Origin: DASRDU01 sp035560235
Lineage (GTDB): Bacteria; Acidobacteriota; Blastocatellia; RBC074
Length of the DNA: 64,000 nucleotides
Direction of reading: 5' to 3'
Assembly (NCBI GenBank): GCA_035560235.1
Contig: DATMAG010000061.1
Span: forward strand, 84,482-148,481
A model generated the notes under the pieces. That model saw only the letters and a list, made by a program, of their open reading frames with translations, had not been told where the DNA came from and did no database searches. The first letter of the stretch is position 1, and each line of letters starts with the position of its first letter. Below are positions 50,674 through 59,387 of this stretch, piece by piece. The position numbers and the translations under genes are program-made.

Positions 50674-53600
50674 TCACTTCAGACTCACCGGAACCGGCAT
50701 CTGCGTAAACAGGCTGCGGTCGAACGGGTGCGTAGCACTTGCGGGCGTAATCACTGCCCTGACCGTGACGCCGCCGACCGGCCAGGCGAGCTGATACTGA
50801 CTGCCGACTTTTCTCGGACTGCCCTGCTCGAACATCTTGAAGAGGCCCCACGAACCGCCCGGAAATTCTCTGGGCGTGCTGGTTCCGTCGGGCCTGGTCA
50901 CGGTGATCTTCGCTCCGGTCGGGCTGCCCGGACGCGCAGGCCAGGAGCTGCGTGCGCTGCGGCTGCCCAGGTTGTCCACGCGCGTGCCGTCCACTTCGAT
51001 CACGATCTGCGGGCCGTTCGCCTCGTTCTGCAGCGTGAGATCATATTCGACTCTGATTTCGGCGCTCCGGTTTGGAAAGAGCGCCTCGCGCAGCCGTTCA
51101 ACCTTTCTCAGATAATCAACCACTGCCTGCGAGACGTTCGGATCATCGGCCTTGCGCTTCTGCCATTCGCCCTGCGAGTTGTCCACGTAAGCCGAAAGAC
51201 GTTTGGCAGTGAAATCAGCGAGCGCGCCGCTGACCGGACTCAGAAGCGCCGTCAGATCGTTGATCTGTGCGAAGCGCGTGTCAGAGGCGATGAATGGATA
51301 GCCTGCCTGCAGGTTCTGCAACCGGCCAGCCAGGCGGCTCCACGCCGTCACGTTGTCGCCGCTGACGGTGAAATCAATCAGCTCACGCACTCGTTGCAGC
51401 GGCTGTTTCAAAACAACGGCGGCATCCTTTGTCGGCTCGGTTTTGAATGAGTCGGTCAGCTTGTCAATGTTCTGCTCGGCGGTCTTGAGTCCCGCAGCGT
51501 CGCTGCCCGCATCGCCCGCCGCAGCTGCATTGCGGCGCAGATCTGTGCGTTCGATCTTCTGTTGCAGCGAGCGCAGTTCGTCCAGATATTTGATGACCGC
51601 AGCCTTGTCGCCGCCTTCGACGAACTTCGCGAGCGGCGCAAATTCACGGTCAACTTCGGCCAGCGCTGCGGTATCTTTGCCCCCACTTGCAGAAGCGAAA
51701 ATCCGGCTGAAAAAACCGCGTGACTTCGGACTGGCCAGGCTGGTCTGCTCGGCAATGCCGCGCATCACCTGCGCGAGCGGCGAATCGCTGCCCGAAAGAT
51801 CCCTGAGCGCCTGCTCGGCGACCTTCTGTTCCTTAAACTGCGGAACGATCAGACCGCGCAGCAGGCTCTGCCACTGCGCCGTGTAATCGCGCAGGTACAT
51901 CTTCTGCATTTTCCCGATGTCCACCTTCTGCACGCTCTGACCCAGGACCCAGTCGTCTTCCAGAATCTCCTTTGCCGCCGAACCGAGCGCGGCGCGGAAG
52001 TTGTCATAATAACCATCAATCGTGTAACTGCCCGGCACGATGTGCGAGCTTTTCAGCCATTCGCTGCTTTCACCGATGATCGTTTCAAGCGTCATCGGGC
52101 GGGCCGTCCGGTTGATGCGGTCAGTGATGATCTTGTAGTAACGATTCTCAGGCGGATAGGAGGCGAGCAGCCTGCCGCGCACTTTTTCGACGATGGCGCT
52201 GTCCGGCTTCCAGTGCGGCGCGTCCTCGCTGCCTGCGTGCTGCGCGTAAAAGCGCAGCAGTTCGCGCCAGCGTTCCTCAGTGTCAGCGGCGGGCGCGGTC
52301 GCCTTCCAGTAATCGGCCAGCGTGTTTTCGAGCCAGACCGGTTCGACGCGGCCCGGCTGTGAAAACATCAGATAAGCCTTGAGCAGATCGTAATGCTGAC
52401 CGTAATACTCGTCGGCATTTTTCGGCGGCTCGCTCTGCGCGTTGAAGTCGCGCAGCTTCTTCTCAATCGCTTCGACTGCCGGAACGAAGAACCGCTGACT
52501 GATCGCGTCAAAATAGATCGTTCGCAGCGGCGCGCTGATGGCCGGGCCGGAATAAAGTCCCAAGCGGTAAAAGAGATCGGGCGCGGTTTCGTGCGCCGAG
52601 AGAAACTCGCGCAGATCGTTGAGAACCTTTACTTCCTCAATCGTCGCCGGTTCATTCTTCTTTGCTACCTTCACCACGCGGGTCACTTCGAGGCCCAGGC
52701 GCTCACCGGTCGCAATCAGTTCGCGGTTGCGGAAGTATGAGATGAGCATTCCCGCGAGCAGAAAGACGAGCGTCACAGCCGCCACGCCGAGCAGCACGCG
52801 GCGCAGCAGCTTCGGGTAATGCGACGGCGGCTGAAAGGCTGCGGTCAGTTTGCGGTCGCGCTGCAGCACATCCTTGAAAAGAACCTCGGTGAACCAGCCC
52901 CTGCCCGGCGCGTTTAACTCTCCGGTCTGAGCGGCTGCCTGCTGTCCGTTCGGGAACGCAGGCAGGCTGCTCGTGAAATAGAAGCCGCGAAAGAGCGGGT
53001 TTTCACTGAACGGGTTCGGGCGGAAGAGCGCCGAACTGAAGAGGCTCAGCTTGCGCCGCGCCCCGCCGAAGCGGAACGGAAATTCAAAGACGCGCAACTG
53101 ATCGGAGTAGAGCGACTGCAGTTGTTCCGGTGAAAGCAGTCTCGTCACTGCTTTGCCTGCCGCCGCTTCGGGCTTGCTCATCCGGTAAAGCCGCTGTCGC
53201 GCCAGTCGCGCATAGAGTTCATCGCAGTAACCGTCAAAGAGCGCGTGCGCGTTCTGCGCCCGGTCGAGCCTGATCGTCGCGCCCCAGACCTGGCTGCGTT
53301 CGCCCGGACTGAGCGTGCGGAAGAATTCACCGAAACCTTCGAGCGCGTCGGCGTGCGTGAAGATCAGATAAACCGGAAACCGCAGTTGCGTAAGCGCCCG
53401 CGCCTCATCAATGCGGTCGCGGATGACCTTGGCCTGCTTCTCAATTTCGCGCTCATCTGATTCGATGATGCTCTTTGCGCTGACGACGACGAGCAGCCCG
53501 TCAAAAGGCCTTGCGGCGCGATATTTCCTGAGCGTTTCGAGCAGGCCGAGCCATTCATCACGATCCGGCCCCTCGGTCATGTACCGGCCCGTCGTGTCGA

Positions 53601-54144
53601 GCAGCACGGCGTTGCCGGTCACGCGCCATTCACAGTCACGGGTTCGCCGCACCTGCATCTGCTCGGCCCGCATCTGGCTCGGCAGCGCGTTGAAATCGAG
53701 TCCCGCCGACAGCAGCAGCGAAGTCTTGCCGCTCAGCGCCGGGCCGACCACGAGAAACCAGGGCAGGCCGTAAAGCGCATCACCTTCGACAGTCTGCCCG
53801 CGCCAGTTGGCCCGCAGCCACTGCGCGGCCTCTTCAGCATTCGTTTCAAGCGCCGGATATGCGCGCGCTGCGCCGAGCGACTGAGCGGCGGCGGGCCTGG
53901 CTGACTGTGCTTTGCCGTTGCTTGTGGCAGGCTGATTGTCATTCTGACGCCGACGCGCGAACCAGGAGATCAGAATGGCGAGCGGCCAGGTTGCCAGCAG
54001 CAGCGCGGTGAGCGCAATCTGCGTGGCCGGAGAGAGCGCCAGCACCGGGCCGAGGACCAGCCAGATCAGACCGATCCCGATGCCATAGGAAGCCACCAGG
54101 GCGGCAGTAGTGATGACTGACTTGACCGGGTCACTCACGGGCAT
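50674..54144 (-). CDS. tssM: T6SS inner-membrane protein TssM (IcmF)
   Basis: This 1156-residue protein has two N-terminal transmembrane helices (TTAALVASYGIGIGLIWLVL and ALTALLLATWPLAILISW). A cytoplasmic IcmF GTPase-like domain follows, with Walker A GPALSGKTSLLLSAG, DTTGRYMTEGPDRDEWLGLL and VYLIFTHADALEGF. A third helix is near residue 455 (VAAVTLVFLLAGMLISYF). A large periplasmic part ends in the DUF1215/ImcF_C region (WPARPGSPTGAKITVTRPDG). It spans the periplasm to the outer membrane. In most systems it binds lipoprotein TssJ, which I do not find here. Confidence 0.95.
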   Translation of the reverse strand: MPVSDPVKSVITTAALVASYGIGIGLIWLVLGPVLALSPATQIALTALLLATWPLAILISWFARRRQNDNQPATSNGKAQSARPAAAQSLGAARAYPALETNAEEAAQWLRANWRGQTVEGDALYGLPWFLVVGPALSGKTSLLLSAGLDFNALPSQMRAEQMQVRRTRDCEWRVTGNAVLLDTTGRYMTEGPDRDEWLGLLETLRKYRAARPFDGLLVVVSAKSIIESDEREIEKQAKVIRDRIDEARALTQLRFPVYLIFTHADALEGFGEFFRTLSPGERSQVWGATIRLDRAQNAHALFDGYCDELYARLARQRLYRMSKPEAAAGKAVTRLLSPEQLQSLYSDQLRVFEFPFRFGGARRKLSLFSSALFRPNPFSENPLFRGFYFTSSLPAFPNGQQAAAQTGELNAPGRGWFTEVLFKDVLQRDRKLTAAFQPPSHYPKLLRRVLLGVAAVTLVFLLAGMLISYFRNRELIATGERLGLEVTRVVKVAKKNEPATIEEVKVLNDLREFLSAHETAPDLFYRLGLYSGPAISAPLRTIYFDAISQRFFVPAVEAIEKKLRDFNAQSEPPKNADEYYGQHYDLLKAYLMFSQPGRVEPVWLENTLADYWKATAPAADTEERWRELLRFYAQHAGSEDAPHWKPDSAIVEKVRGRLLASYPPENRYYKIITDRINRTARPMTLETIIGESSEWLKSSHIVPGSYTIDGYYDNFRAALGSAAKEILEDDWVLGQSVQKVDIGKMQKMYLRDYTAQWQSLLRGLIVPQFKEQKVAEQALRDLSGSDSPLAQVMRGIAEQTSLASPKSRGFFSRIFASASGGKDTAALAEVDREFAPLAKFVEGGDKAAVIKYLDELRSLQQKIERTDLRRNAAAAGDAGSDAAGLKTAEQNIDKLTDSFKTEPTKDAAVVLKQPLQRVRELIDFTVSGDNVTAWSRLAGRLQNLQAGYPFIASDTRFAQINDLTALLSPVSGALADFTAKRLSAYVDNSQGEWQKRKADDPNVSQAVVDYLRKVERLREALFPNRSAEIRVEYDLTLQNEANGPQIVIEVDGTRVDNLGSRSARSSWPARPGSPTGAKITVTRPDGTSTPREFPGGSWGLFKMFEQGSPRKVGSQYQLAWPVGGVTVRAVITPASATHPFDRSLFTQMPVPVSLK

Positions 54145-54308
54145 ACATTTCCAGAGCAGATCATCAGGCCGGTGTCTGCGGAGGCGGCAGGTGAAAACAG
54201 ACAGGCCTGCGAAAAGAGCAGTTTTGTTCAGGAATGGGGCAAGAGCGGCACGGCACGAGTTCCGCGCCGGGTTAAGTCTGACCGTTGCTCAGACGTTCAT
54301 CTTCCGCC

Positions 54309-55103
54309 TCAGCGGAGCAGTTTTACTGTTGCTGCGGTCAGCCAGGTCGAGAGCAGGAAACTCAGGATCAGAAAGAGCAGCGCGGCCAGGCCGTAACTCG
54401 CTGCGACGGCGAGTTTCACCCACTTCGGCAGGCCCGGATCAACCTGCGGTTCCGGCTGATCACTGACTTTCCAGTTGGGGGACAGTTCTTCTTCGCGCAA
54501 ACGCCCGGCCCGCCGCAGACAATCAGCCACAGCGGCAATCGTTCCCGGACGTTCATTATTGAAGTCAATTGCGAATCTGCCTTTGTAACTGAGAATCAGG
54601 CAGAGGTAATAAACTTCCAGCACATCGAGCGTGCGATTCAGACTGCGCCACAGCTCAGGGTCGGGGTTGCGGGCGGCGGCGCGTTCGGCGGCAATCAGAT
54701 TGAGCTGGTTGTTCGCTTCGCCGAGCAGCGCTTCAAGATGCTGAAAGAACTGCAGCCCGGCATTGAGTTCACCGAAAAAATCGAGCAGCAGCGGATGCGC
54801 CGCCCACTGTTCACGGTCTGTTTCAGAGAACGGGCCGTTGACAACCGTCTCATCCACAAAGGCCGTCAGCGCATATTTCGTCCGGTAAGCGTGCTGATTC
54901 TGGTATCCGCTCTCGGCGCTGCGCTGTTCCATCTGCAGCAGCAGGTCGCCCACCTGCCGCCGCAGTTCATTCGAAGGCGCCATCTGTCCGGCCCGCAGTT
55001 GCAGCACAATCTTCAGCACCGGCGTCGCCAGTCTGAGCAGGTCGCGCTCCTGTGGCGCGCTGCCTCGACCGGGACTCGACCTTTCGACGGTTGCACTCTG
55101 CAT
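54309..55103 (-). CDS. tssL: T6SS inner-membrane protein TssL (DotU)
   Basis: This 264-residue protein has the DotU cytoplasmic domain (ALTAFVDETVVNGPFSETDR, FGELNAGLQFFQHLEALLGE, VLEVYYLCLILSYKGRFAID) and one C-terminal transmembrane helix (ASYGLAALLFLILSFLLSTW). There is no OmpA-like extension, so peptidoglycan binding must come from another subunit. It forms the membrane complex with TssM, encoded next. It starts 11 bases after tssK. Confidence 0.95.
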   Translation of the reverse strand: MQSATVERSSPGRGSAPQERDLLRLATPVLKIVLQLRAGQMAPSNELRRQVGDLLLQMEQRSAESGYQNQHAYRTKYALTAFVDETVVNGPFSETDREQWAAHPLLLDFFGELNAGLQFFQHLEALLGEANNQLNLIAAERAAARNPDPELWRSLNRTLDVLEVYYLCLILSYKGRFAIDFNNERPGTIAAVADCLRRAGRLREEELSPNWKVSDQPEPQVDPGLPKWVKLAVAASYGLAALLFLILSFLLSTWLTAATVKLLR

Positions 55104-55114
55104 TCAGTCACAAC

Positions 55115-56488
55115 TCAGGGTTTGATGGCATAGAGTTCCAGCTTCACACCGGCGAATTCGCCCGGCACATAGACGGCGATGGTCTTCGAGCCGCGCACCT
55201 TCTCCCAGAACGGCCCCTGACTGTCGAGGCGGAAGTAATGAAACCCGATGCGCGCCGGAATGGCAGCGGGCGCGGGCGACACATGAGTAAACGAAACGCC
55301 CGGCATTGCGGCTCCGCGCAGAATTTCAATGTCATCGCGCGAGGCGATCTTGACGACAGTCGGCTTGACCATCTCAAGCAGTCTGACTTCGGGCATCTGC
55401 GCCTGCACGGCCAGGTACCAGGCTGTCTCCATCTGCAGCAGATCGTCCGGCACGCGCCCGGCATAGATCGTCTGACTGATCCGGTCGAGCTGAATCGCCA
55501 CGCAGCGGGTCGGAATCACGACTTCAAGCAGACGGCAGATCAGCCGGTCGAGATGATCGAAGACGAAAAAGAGATTGTCGTGATCGTATGGAATGATGTC
55601 CTTCGGATGCGAAACCATGTCTTTCGGCAGTTCATCTGTCACGAAGGTCATCAGCGATCCGGCGAGCGCGGTCAGTTCAGTGTAGAGCCGTTCGGGATGC
55701 ACAAGCCGCGTCCGCGCGAGATGCAGCAGGCGCGGGATGTATGAATTGACCGTATGCAGCAGCCAGAAGACAGCCACATCCGAACTGTTGAAGTCGGCCA
55801 GCCCCTTGCGCGTCTGTCGGCGCTGCTCGCCGAGCGTGCTGCTTTTGGTAATCAGAATCTCATTGAGCTTGCGCAGCGTGTTGGCCAGCCAGACCGAAGC
55901 GCCGATGTGCAGCGCCGGAGGCACATAGCGTTCAGCCAGTCGCGGCTGATCAGCGACGCGCTTGATTTCGGCGATCCTGAGCGCGGTGAAGCCTTCGCGC
56001 GGCTCGTCGCCAAAGAGGATTCTGAAATTGCCTGCGGCAAAGCTGAGGCTCTGTTCGTTGCTGCCGGTCGTTTCATCCACGGCGGTGTCGTTCACCTGCA
56101 GGTAACGCACTAGTTGCCCGCCGCTGTCACCATTGCTCTGAAAGTTAACGGCCCGGTCACGCCGGGCCGGAATTGCCAGATAAACTTCAAGCCTGTCGAG
56201 AGAGGGCGGAAAGTGCGCGGCAAAGGGACGCGGCGGCGGTGCAAGTTTCGGATCGGGAATATTGACGACCAGTCCGTCGGGCATGACAGCGAGACACTGA
56301 ATCAGACTGAAGGAGCCGTTGGCGATGGTTTCACGATTAACCTGCAGATCCAGCACGCCCCAGTCATAAGGCATACTCGCGGCGAGACGCGAGCGCAGCA
56401 GGTCTTCATAATAATTGTCCCACTGCTGAAAATGATGAGGGGTGAGAAGCATGCCCTCATTCCAGACTACTTTGCGGTAACGGCTCAT
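55115..56488 (-). CDS. tssK: T6SS baseplate-membrane connector TssK
   Basis: This 457-residue ImpJ/VasE family protein starts MSRYRKVVWNEGMLLTPHHF, followed by QQWDNYYEDLLRSRL. It contains FWLLHTVNSYIPRLLHLART, HPERLYTELTALAGSLMTF and IRIGFHYFRLDSQGPFWEKV-like blocks. It links baseplate TssEFG to TssL/TssM. It is the first core T6SS gene after the FHA genes. Confidence 0.96.
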   Translation of the reverse strand: MSRYRKVVWNEGMLLTPHHFQQWDNYYEDLLRSRLAASMPYDWGVLDLQVNRETIANGSFSLIQCLAVMPDGLVVNIPDPKLAPPPRPFAAHFPPSLDRLEVYLAIPARRDRAVNFQSNGDSGGQLVRYLQVNDTAVDETTGSNEQSLSFAAGNFRILFGDEPREGFTALRIAEIKRVADQPRLAERYVPPALHIGASVWLANTLRKLNEILITKSSTLGEQRRQTRKGLADFNSSDVAVFWLLHTVNSYIPRLLHLARTRLVHPERLYTELTALAGSLMTFVTDELPKDMVSHPKDIIPYDHDNLFFVFDHLDRLICRLLEVVIPTRCVAIQLDRISQTIYAGRVPDDLLQMETAWYLAVQAQMPEVRLLEMVKPTVVKIASRDDIEILRGAAMPGVSFTHVSPAPAAIPARIGFHYFRLDSQGPFWEKVRGSKTIAVYVPGEFAGVKLELYAIKP

Positions 56489-56670
56489 AACTCAGATAAC
56501 AGGAGTGATGGATCCCATCCGGCGCCTGCGGAACCAGATTAACCGACGTCGTCTGAACTCTGCTCTAACCTGCCCTGCCACCGCAGGTTTGCGTGTTTGC
56601 TCTGGCTTAAATGACAGCGTTCGGATTCTGTTCTACGGTCTGTTATTTGTCAACAGAGTTGTTCTGACGC

Positions 56671-57810
56671 TCAGAAAACCAGCGCCGGAGCTTTAATGCC
56701 GAACTCTTCAGGACTCTGCGCGATGGTTCCCAGTGCCAGAAAGCGCACCACGAAGTCGTAAGTTCGCTCATCAATCCTGCGATTCGCCTGCAGGCTCCAG
56801 ACGTTCTGCTCATTGAGCGGCAGAGTCTGCAGCTTCGGTTGCAGCGGATGTGTTTTCTCGGTGCCGGGTGAAATCTGATAGGCCGCTACCAGGATCAGCG
56901 TCTTGTTCGCGAGGTCGGTGCCGAAGGTGGCGTAAAGAAAGAAGAGCCTGTCAAAGGCCCTGCGCGCAGCCGCGAGCGGATTGCCCCTGCCGCCGTCTGT
57001 TTCAGCGAGCGCGACATAAAAGACCAGTTCCGGCGCGAGGCGGCTGTTCTGACGGATTTGTGTGGCGAACGCCGCGCCCTGTGTTTTCAGGTCGCGCAGC
57101 GCTGCGGCCAGCGTTTCAGGTTCACGCTGATACTCTCTGATCCGCTGCTGAATGTCGCGGAGCGCCTGCGGCGGAAAGATGTACGGGTTCTGATCGTCAC
57201 TCACCCGCCCGAGCATCAGCCGCGCCTCGCGCCTGATCAGTTCCAGTTCCCTGTCTTCAACTGCACCGGGCGAAGGCGAAGCGGTTTCAGTCACCGTTGC
57301 AGGCGGAGTCACCGGAACCTCGCCATTGTGTGGCTGTGTGTTGTGTCTGCCGATCAGCAGGTAAGCCGCAATTGAACCGGCAATCAGAACAAACAGACTG
57401 ACGCCCGCCATCAGCGGTGGATTCAGGTGAGCTGACTGGCGCGGCTGAGCGCGTGAAACCGGGCGAGACGGTTCAGGCGAAACCGGAGCAATCCGCTTTT
57501 CATTCGCCCCGGCGAGGCGAACCCGCAGTTCCTGCGACGAACCGAACGTGATGAGATCGCCGTCACGGAGCAGCGTCGCGCCGCTCACACGCACGCCGTT
57601 GACGAAGGTGCCGTTGCGCGAATCGCTGTCAGAAATCTGCACCAGGCCGTCATAACTTTCGATCACTGCGTGACGGCGCGAGAGTCCGGCGTCGGCGATT
57701 ACCAGATCGTTATCCTCACCGCGCCCGATGGTGAAGCGGGATGATTCAACAATCAGCTCCTGCTGCTTTCCCGCTGCGTCGTTCCAGATGAGTGTGAGTG
57801 CGGACTGCAT
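56671..57810 (-). CDS. FHA protein with degenerate transglycosylase-like tail (paralogue 3)
   Basis: This 379-residue protein starts with a phospho-threonine-binding FHA domain (FTIGRGEDNDLVIADAGLSR, RRHAVIES, SDSRNGTFVNGVRV; about 22-90). A transmembrane helix follows (PPLMAGVSLFVLIAGSIAAY), then a periplasmic domain. That domain shares layout with the two upstream paralogues: NPYIFPPQALRDIQQRIREY, LVFYVALAETDGGRGNP, a LVAAYQIS segment, FVVRFLALGTIAQSPEEFGI. The catalytic ESxF of lytic transglycosylases reads ETDG and the AYN motif reads AYQ, so activity is unlikely. The ATG at 57810 begins the FHA domain directly. Probable structural or regulatory part of the T6SS membrane complex. Confidence 0.8.
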   Translation of the reverse strand: MQSALTLIWNDAAGKQQELIVESSRFTIGRGEDNDLVIADAGLSRRHAVIESYDGLVQISDSDSRNGTFVNGVRVSGATLLRDGDLITFGSSQELRVRLAGANEKRIAPVSPEPSRPVSRAQPRQSAHLNPPLMAGVSLFVLIAGSIAAYLLIGRHNTQPHNGEVPVTPPATVTETASPSPGAVEDRELELIRREARLMLGRVSDDQNPYIFPPQALRDIQQRIREYQREPETLAAALRDLKTQGAAFATQIRQNSRLAPELVFYVALAETDGGRGNPLAAARRAFDRLFFLYATFGTDLANKTLILVAAYQISPGTEKTHPLQPKLQTLPLNEQNVWSLQANRRIDERTYDFVVRFLALGTIAQSPEEFGIKAPALVF

Positions 57811-57870
57811 AGGCTGGAAATGCGAAGATCTGTGACGGGTATCAATGCAGGGGCAGCGCATCAGTCAGGA

Positions 57871-57905
57871 ATGGAACACGGATGACACGGATGCAGCGAA
57901 TCAGC
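57871..57905. repeat. Half-element with ACACGGATGACACGGAT units
   Basis: Tandem ACACGGATG units are followed by CAGCGAATCAGCACGGATC in the 135-base gap between two FHA genes. It looks like one arm of the same type of element; the second arm is not clear. No other signal was seen in this gap. Confidence 0.5.
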
Positions 57906-57945
57906 ACGGATCAGATCATCCGCAGTTCATCCTTCTTCTGATTCT

Positions 57946-59382
57946 TCAGTCCGCCCTGCCGGGCTTCGTCGCGCTTTCAGTGTAAGTCGAGAGCGGTTTC
58001 ATCTTCAGGCCGAAGACATCGGGGTTTTCACCGACGATGGCGGCGGCAAAGAATTTCGGCACGTATTTGAGGTTCTCCTGAAAGTAATGATCCAGCTTCT
58101 GATCGTTCAGCATCAGCGTCCAGAAGCTGCGCTCTCTGTCCCTGCTGTTGAGAACTGTATGCAGATCGCGGCGGACTGAGAACGGGCTGCGGTTGTAACC
58201 CGCTATCGCCAGGCAGACGCTCGTCGCGTCGCCGCCGAATTCGGAGATGCGCTGTTTCATATATCGGGCCGCTGCCGGAGCCATCTTCTCGACGTTGCAG
58301 CGTTCATCGGGATCGAGTCCGAAATCCCTGGCGGTCGCCGCGATGAACTGAAACATTCCGGCAGCCCCCGCGAAATTCTCTTTGCAGATCTGCTGAAACT
58401 CAGTCTCGATCATGGCGATGTACAGCCCCACAAGCGGGCTGACCTGCTGCTGATCGAATGACCTGATGATGAGCGGCGCATGCTTCTGTCCGCGCTCAAA
58501 GACGAAGCTGAGATCAGCGCCCCAGCCGCTCTGCACGTGGTTGCCGACGCGCCGGGCGTAATTGTCCACGAAATCCTTAATGCGTTTTCTGATGATCGGA
58601 TTGTCAAAGGTGCAGGGGCGATTGCCGACCGTTTCAGAAATCCGGCGGGCCTGTTCATAAACGTATCCCTCCTGCTCCGCCGGAGTCATCTTCAGATAGA
58701 GTCTGAAGACGCCGGGACTGCCGCCCGGCGTGACTGATGCGCCCGGCAGACCTGACGACGCGGGCGAAGGTGAAATATCCGGCAGCGGCGTCACCGCGCC
58801 CGGATCAGGAGAAACACCCGCGACAGTTCCGCTCGCTACAGGCGTTGATTCATCACTGCCTGGCGATGGAGAAGTCACCGGCTCGGGAGTCCCGCTGTTG
58901 TCTCCGGCAGTGGTCTGATCGCTGCCGCGACTGAGCCAGTTGAGCGCCCACGCGCCGCCCCCGATGACGAGCATCAGCAGTACCAGCGCTGCCGCAATCA
59001 GCGGCGCGGGCGATTTGCTGCCGCGTGTGGCTGTCTTCTGCCGGACCGCAGCAGCGCGCGGCTTTGGCTGTGTCGCTGCTTTCGGACGAATGAAGCTGAC
59101 CGCAATGATCGTCTCGTTGCCGAGCCTGATCTGATCGCCGTCACTGAGTACCGCGCCGTTTGGCGGAACCGGCTGACCGTTGACAAAGCTGCCGTTGGTC
59201 GAGCCTTCATCCACCAGCCAGACGCGCTCGCCTTCACAGTGAATGCTCGCGTGCAGCCGCGACGACCCCTGGTCGTTCAGGCACAGGTCAGCCTCCTCGC
59301 CACGCCCCAGGGTCAGGCGCGATGAGTCGAGTCTGAGCTGTCTGGTTCCGTCAGCCGTGTGAACGGTCAGCATTACTTCCAT
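57946..59382 (-). CDS. FHA-lytic transglycosylase fusion (paralogue 1, catalytic motifs intact)
   Basis: This 478-residue protein has an N-terminal FHA domain (LTLGRGEEADLCLNDQGSSR, DEGSTNGSFVNGQPV). A transmembrane helix near residues 127-150 and a Pro/Ser/Thr/Gly linker precede a periplasmic SLT-type domain. The SLT motifs are present: ETEF with catalytic Glu about 326, GAAGMFQFIAATARDFGL, and AIAGYNRSPF. It would cut peptidoglycan glycan strands to let the T6SS membrane complex pass, while the FHA domain reads threonine phosphorylation in the cytoplasm. A GTG at 59391 overlaps the previous stop (GTGA); the ATG at 59382 with AGGTG at 6 bases is equally good and was chosen. Confidence 0.85.
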   Translation of the reverse strand: MEVMLTVHTADGTRQLRLDSSRLTLGRGEEADLCLNDQGSSRLHASIHCEGERVWLVDEGSTNGSFVNGQPVPPNGAVLSDGDQIRLGNETIIAVSFIRPKAATQPKPRAAAVRQKTATRGSKSPAPLIAAALVLLMLVIGGGAWALNWLSRGSDQTTAGDNSGTPEPVTSPSPGSDESTPVASGTVAGVSPDPGAVTPLPDISPSPASSGLPGASVTPGGSPGVFRLYLKMTPAEQEGYVYEQARRISETVGNRPCTFDNPIIRKRIKDFVDNYARRVGNHVQSGWGADLSFVFERGQKHAPLIIRSFDQQQVSPLVGLYIAMIETEFQQICKENFAGAAGMFQFIAATARDFGLDPDERCNVEKMAPAAARYMKQRISEFGGDATSVCLAIAGYNRSPFSVRRDLHTVLNSRDRERSFWTLMLNDQKLDHYFQENLKYVPKFFAAAIVGENPDVFGLKMKPLSTYTESATKPGRAD

Positions 59383-59387
59383 CTCTG

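Noticed and set aside
54285..55133. 282-codon open frame antisense to tssL
   Set aside because: The DotU family and membrane helix are clear on the other strand.
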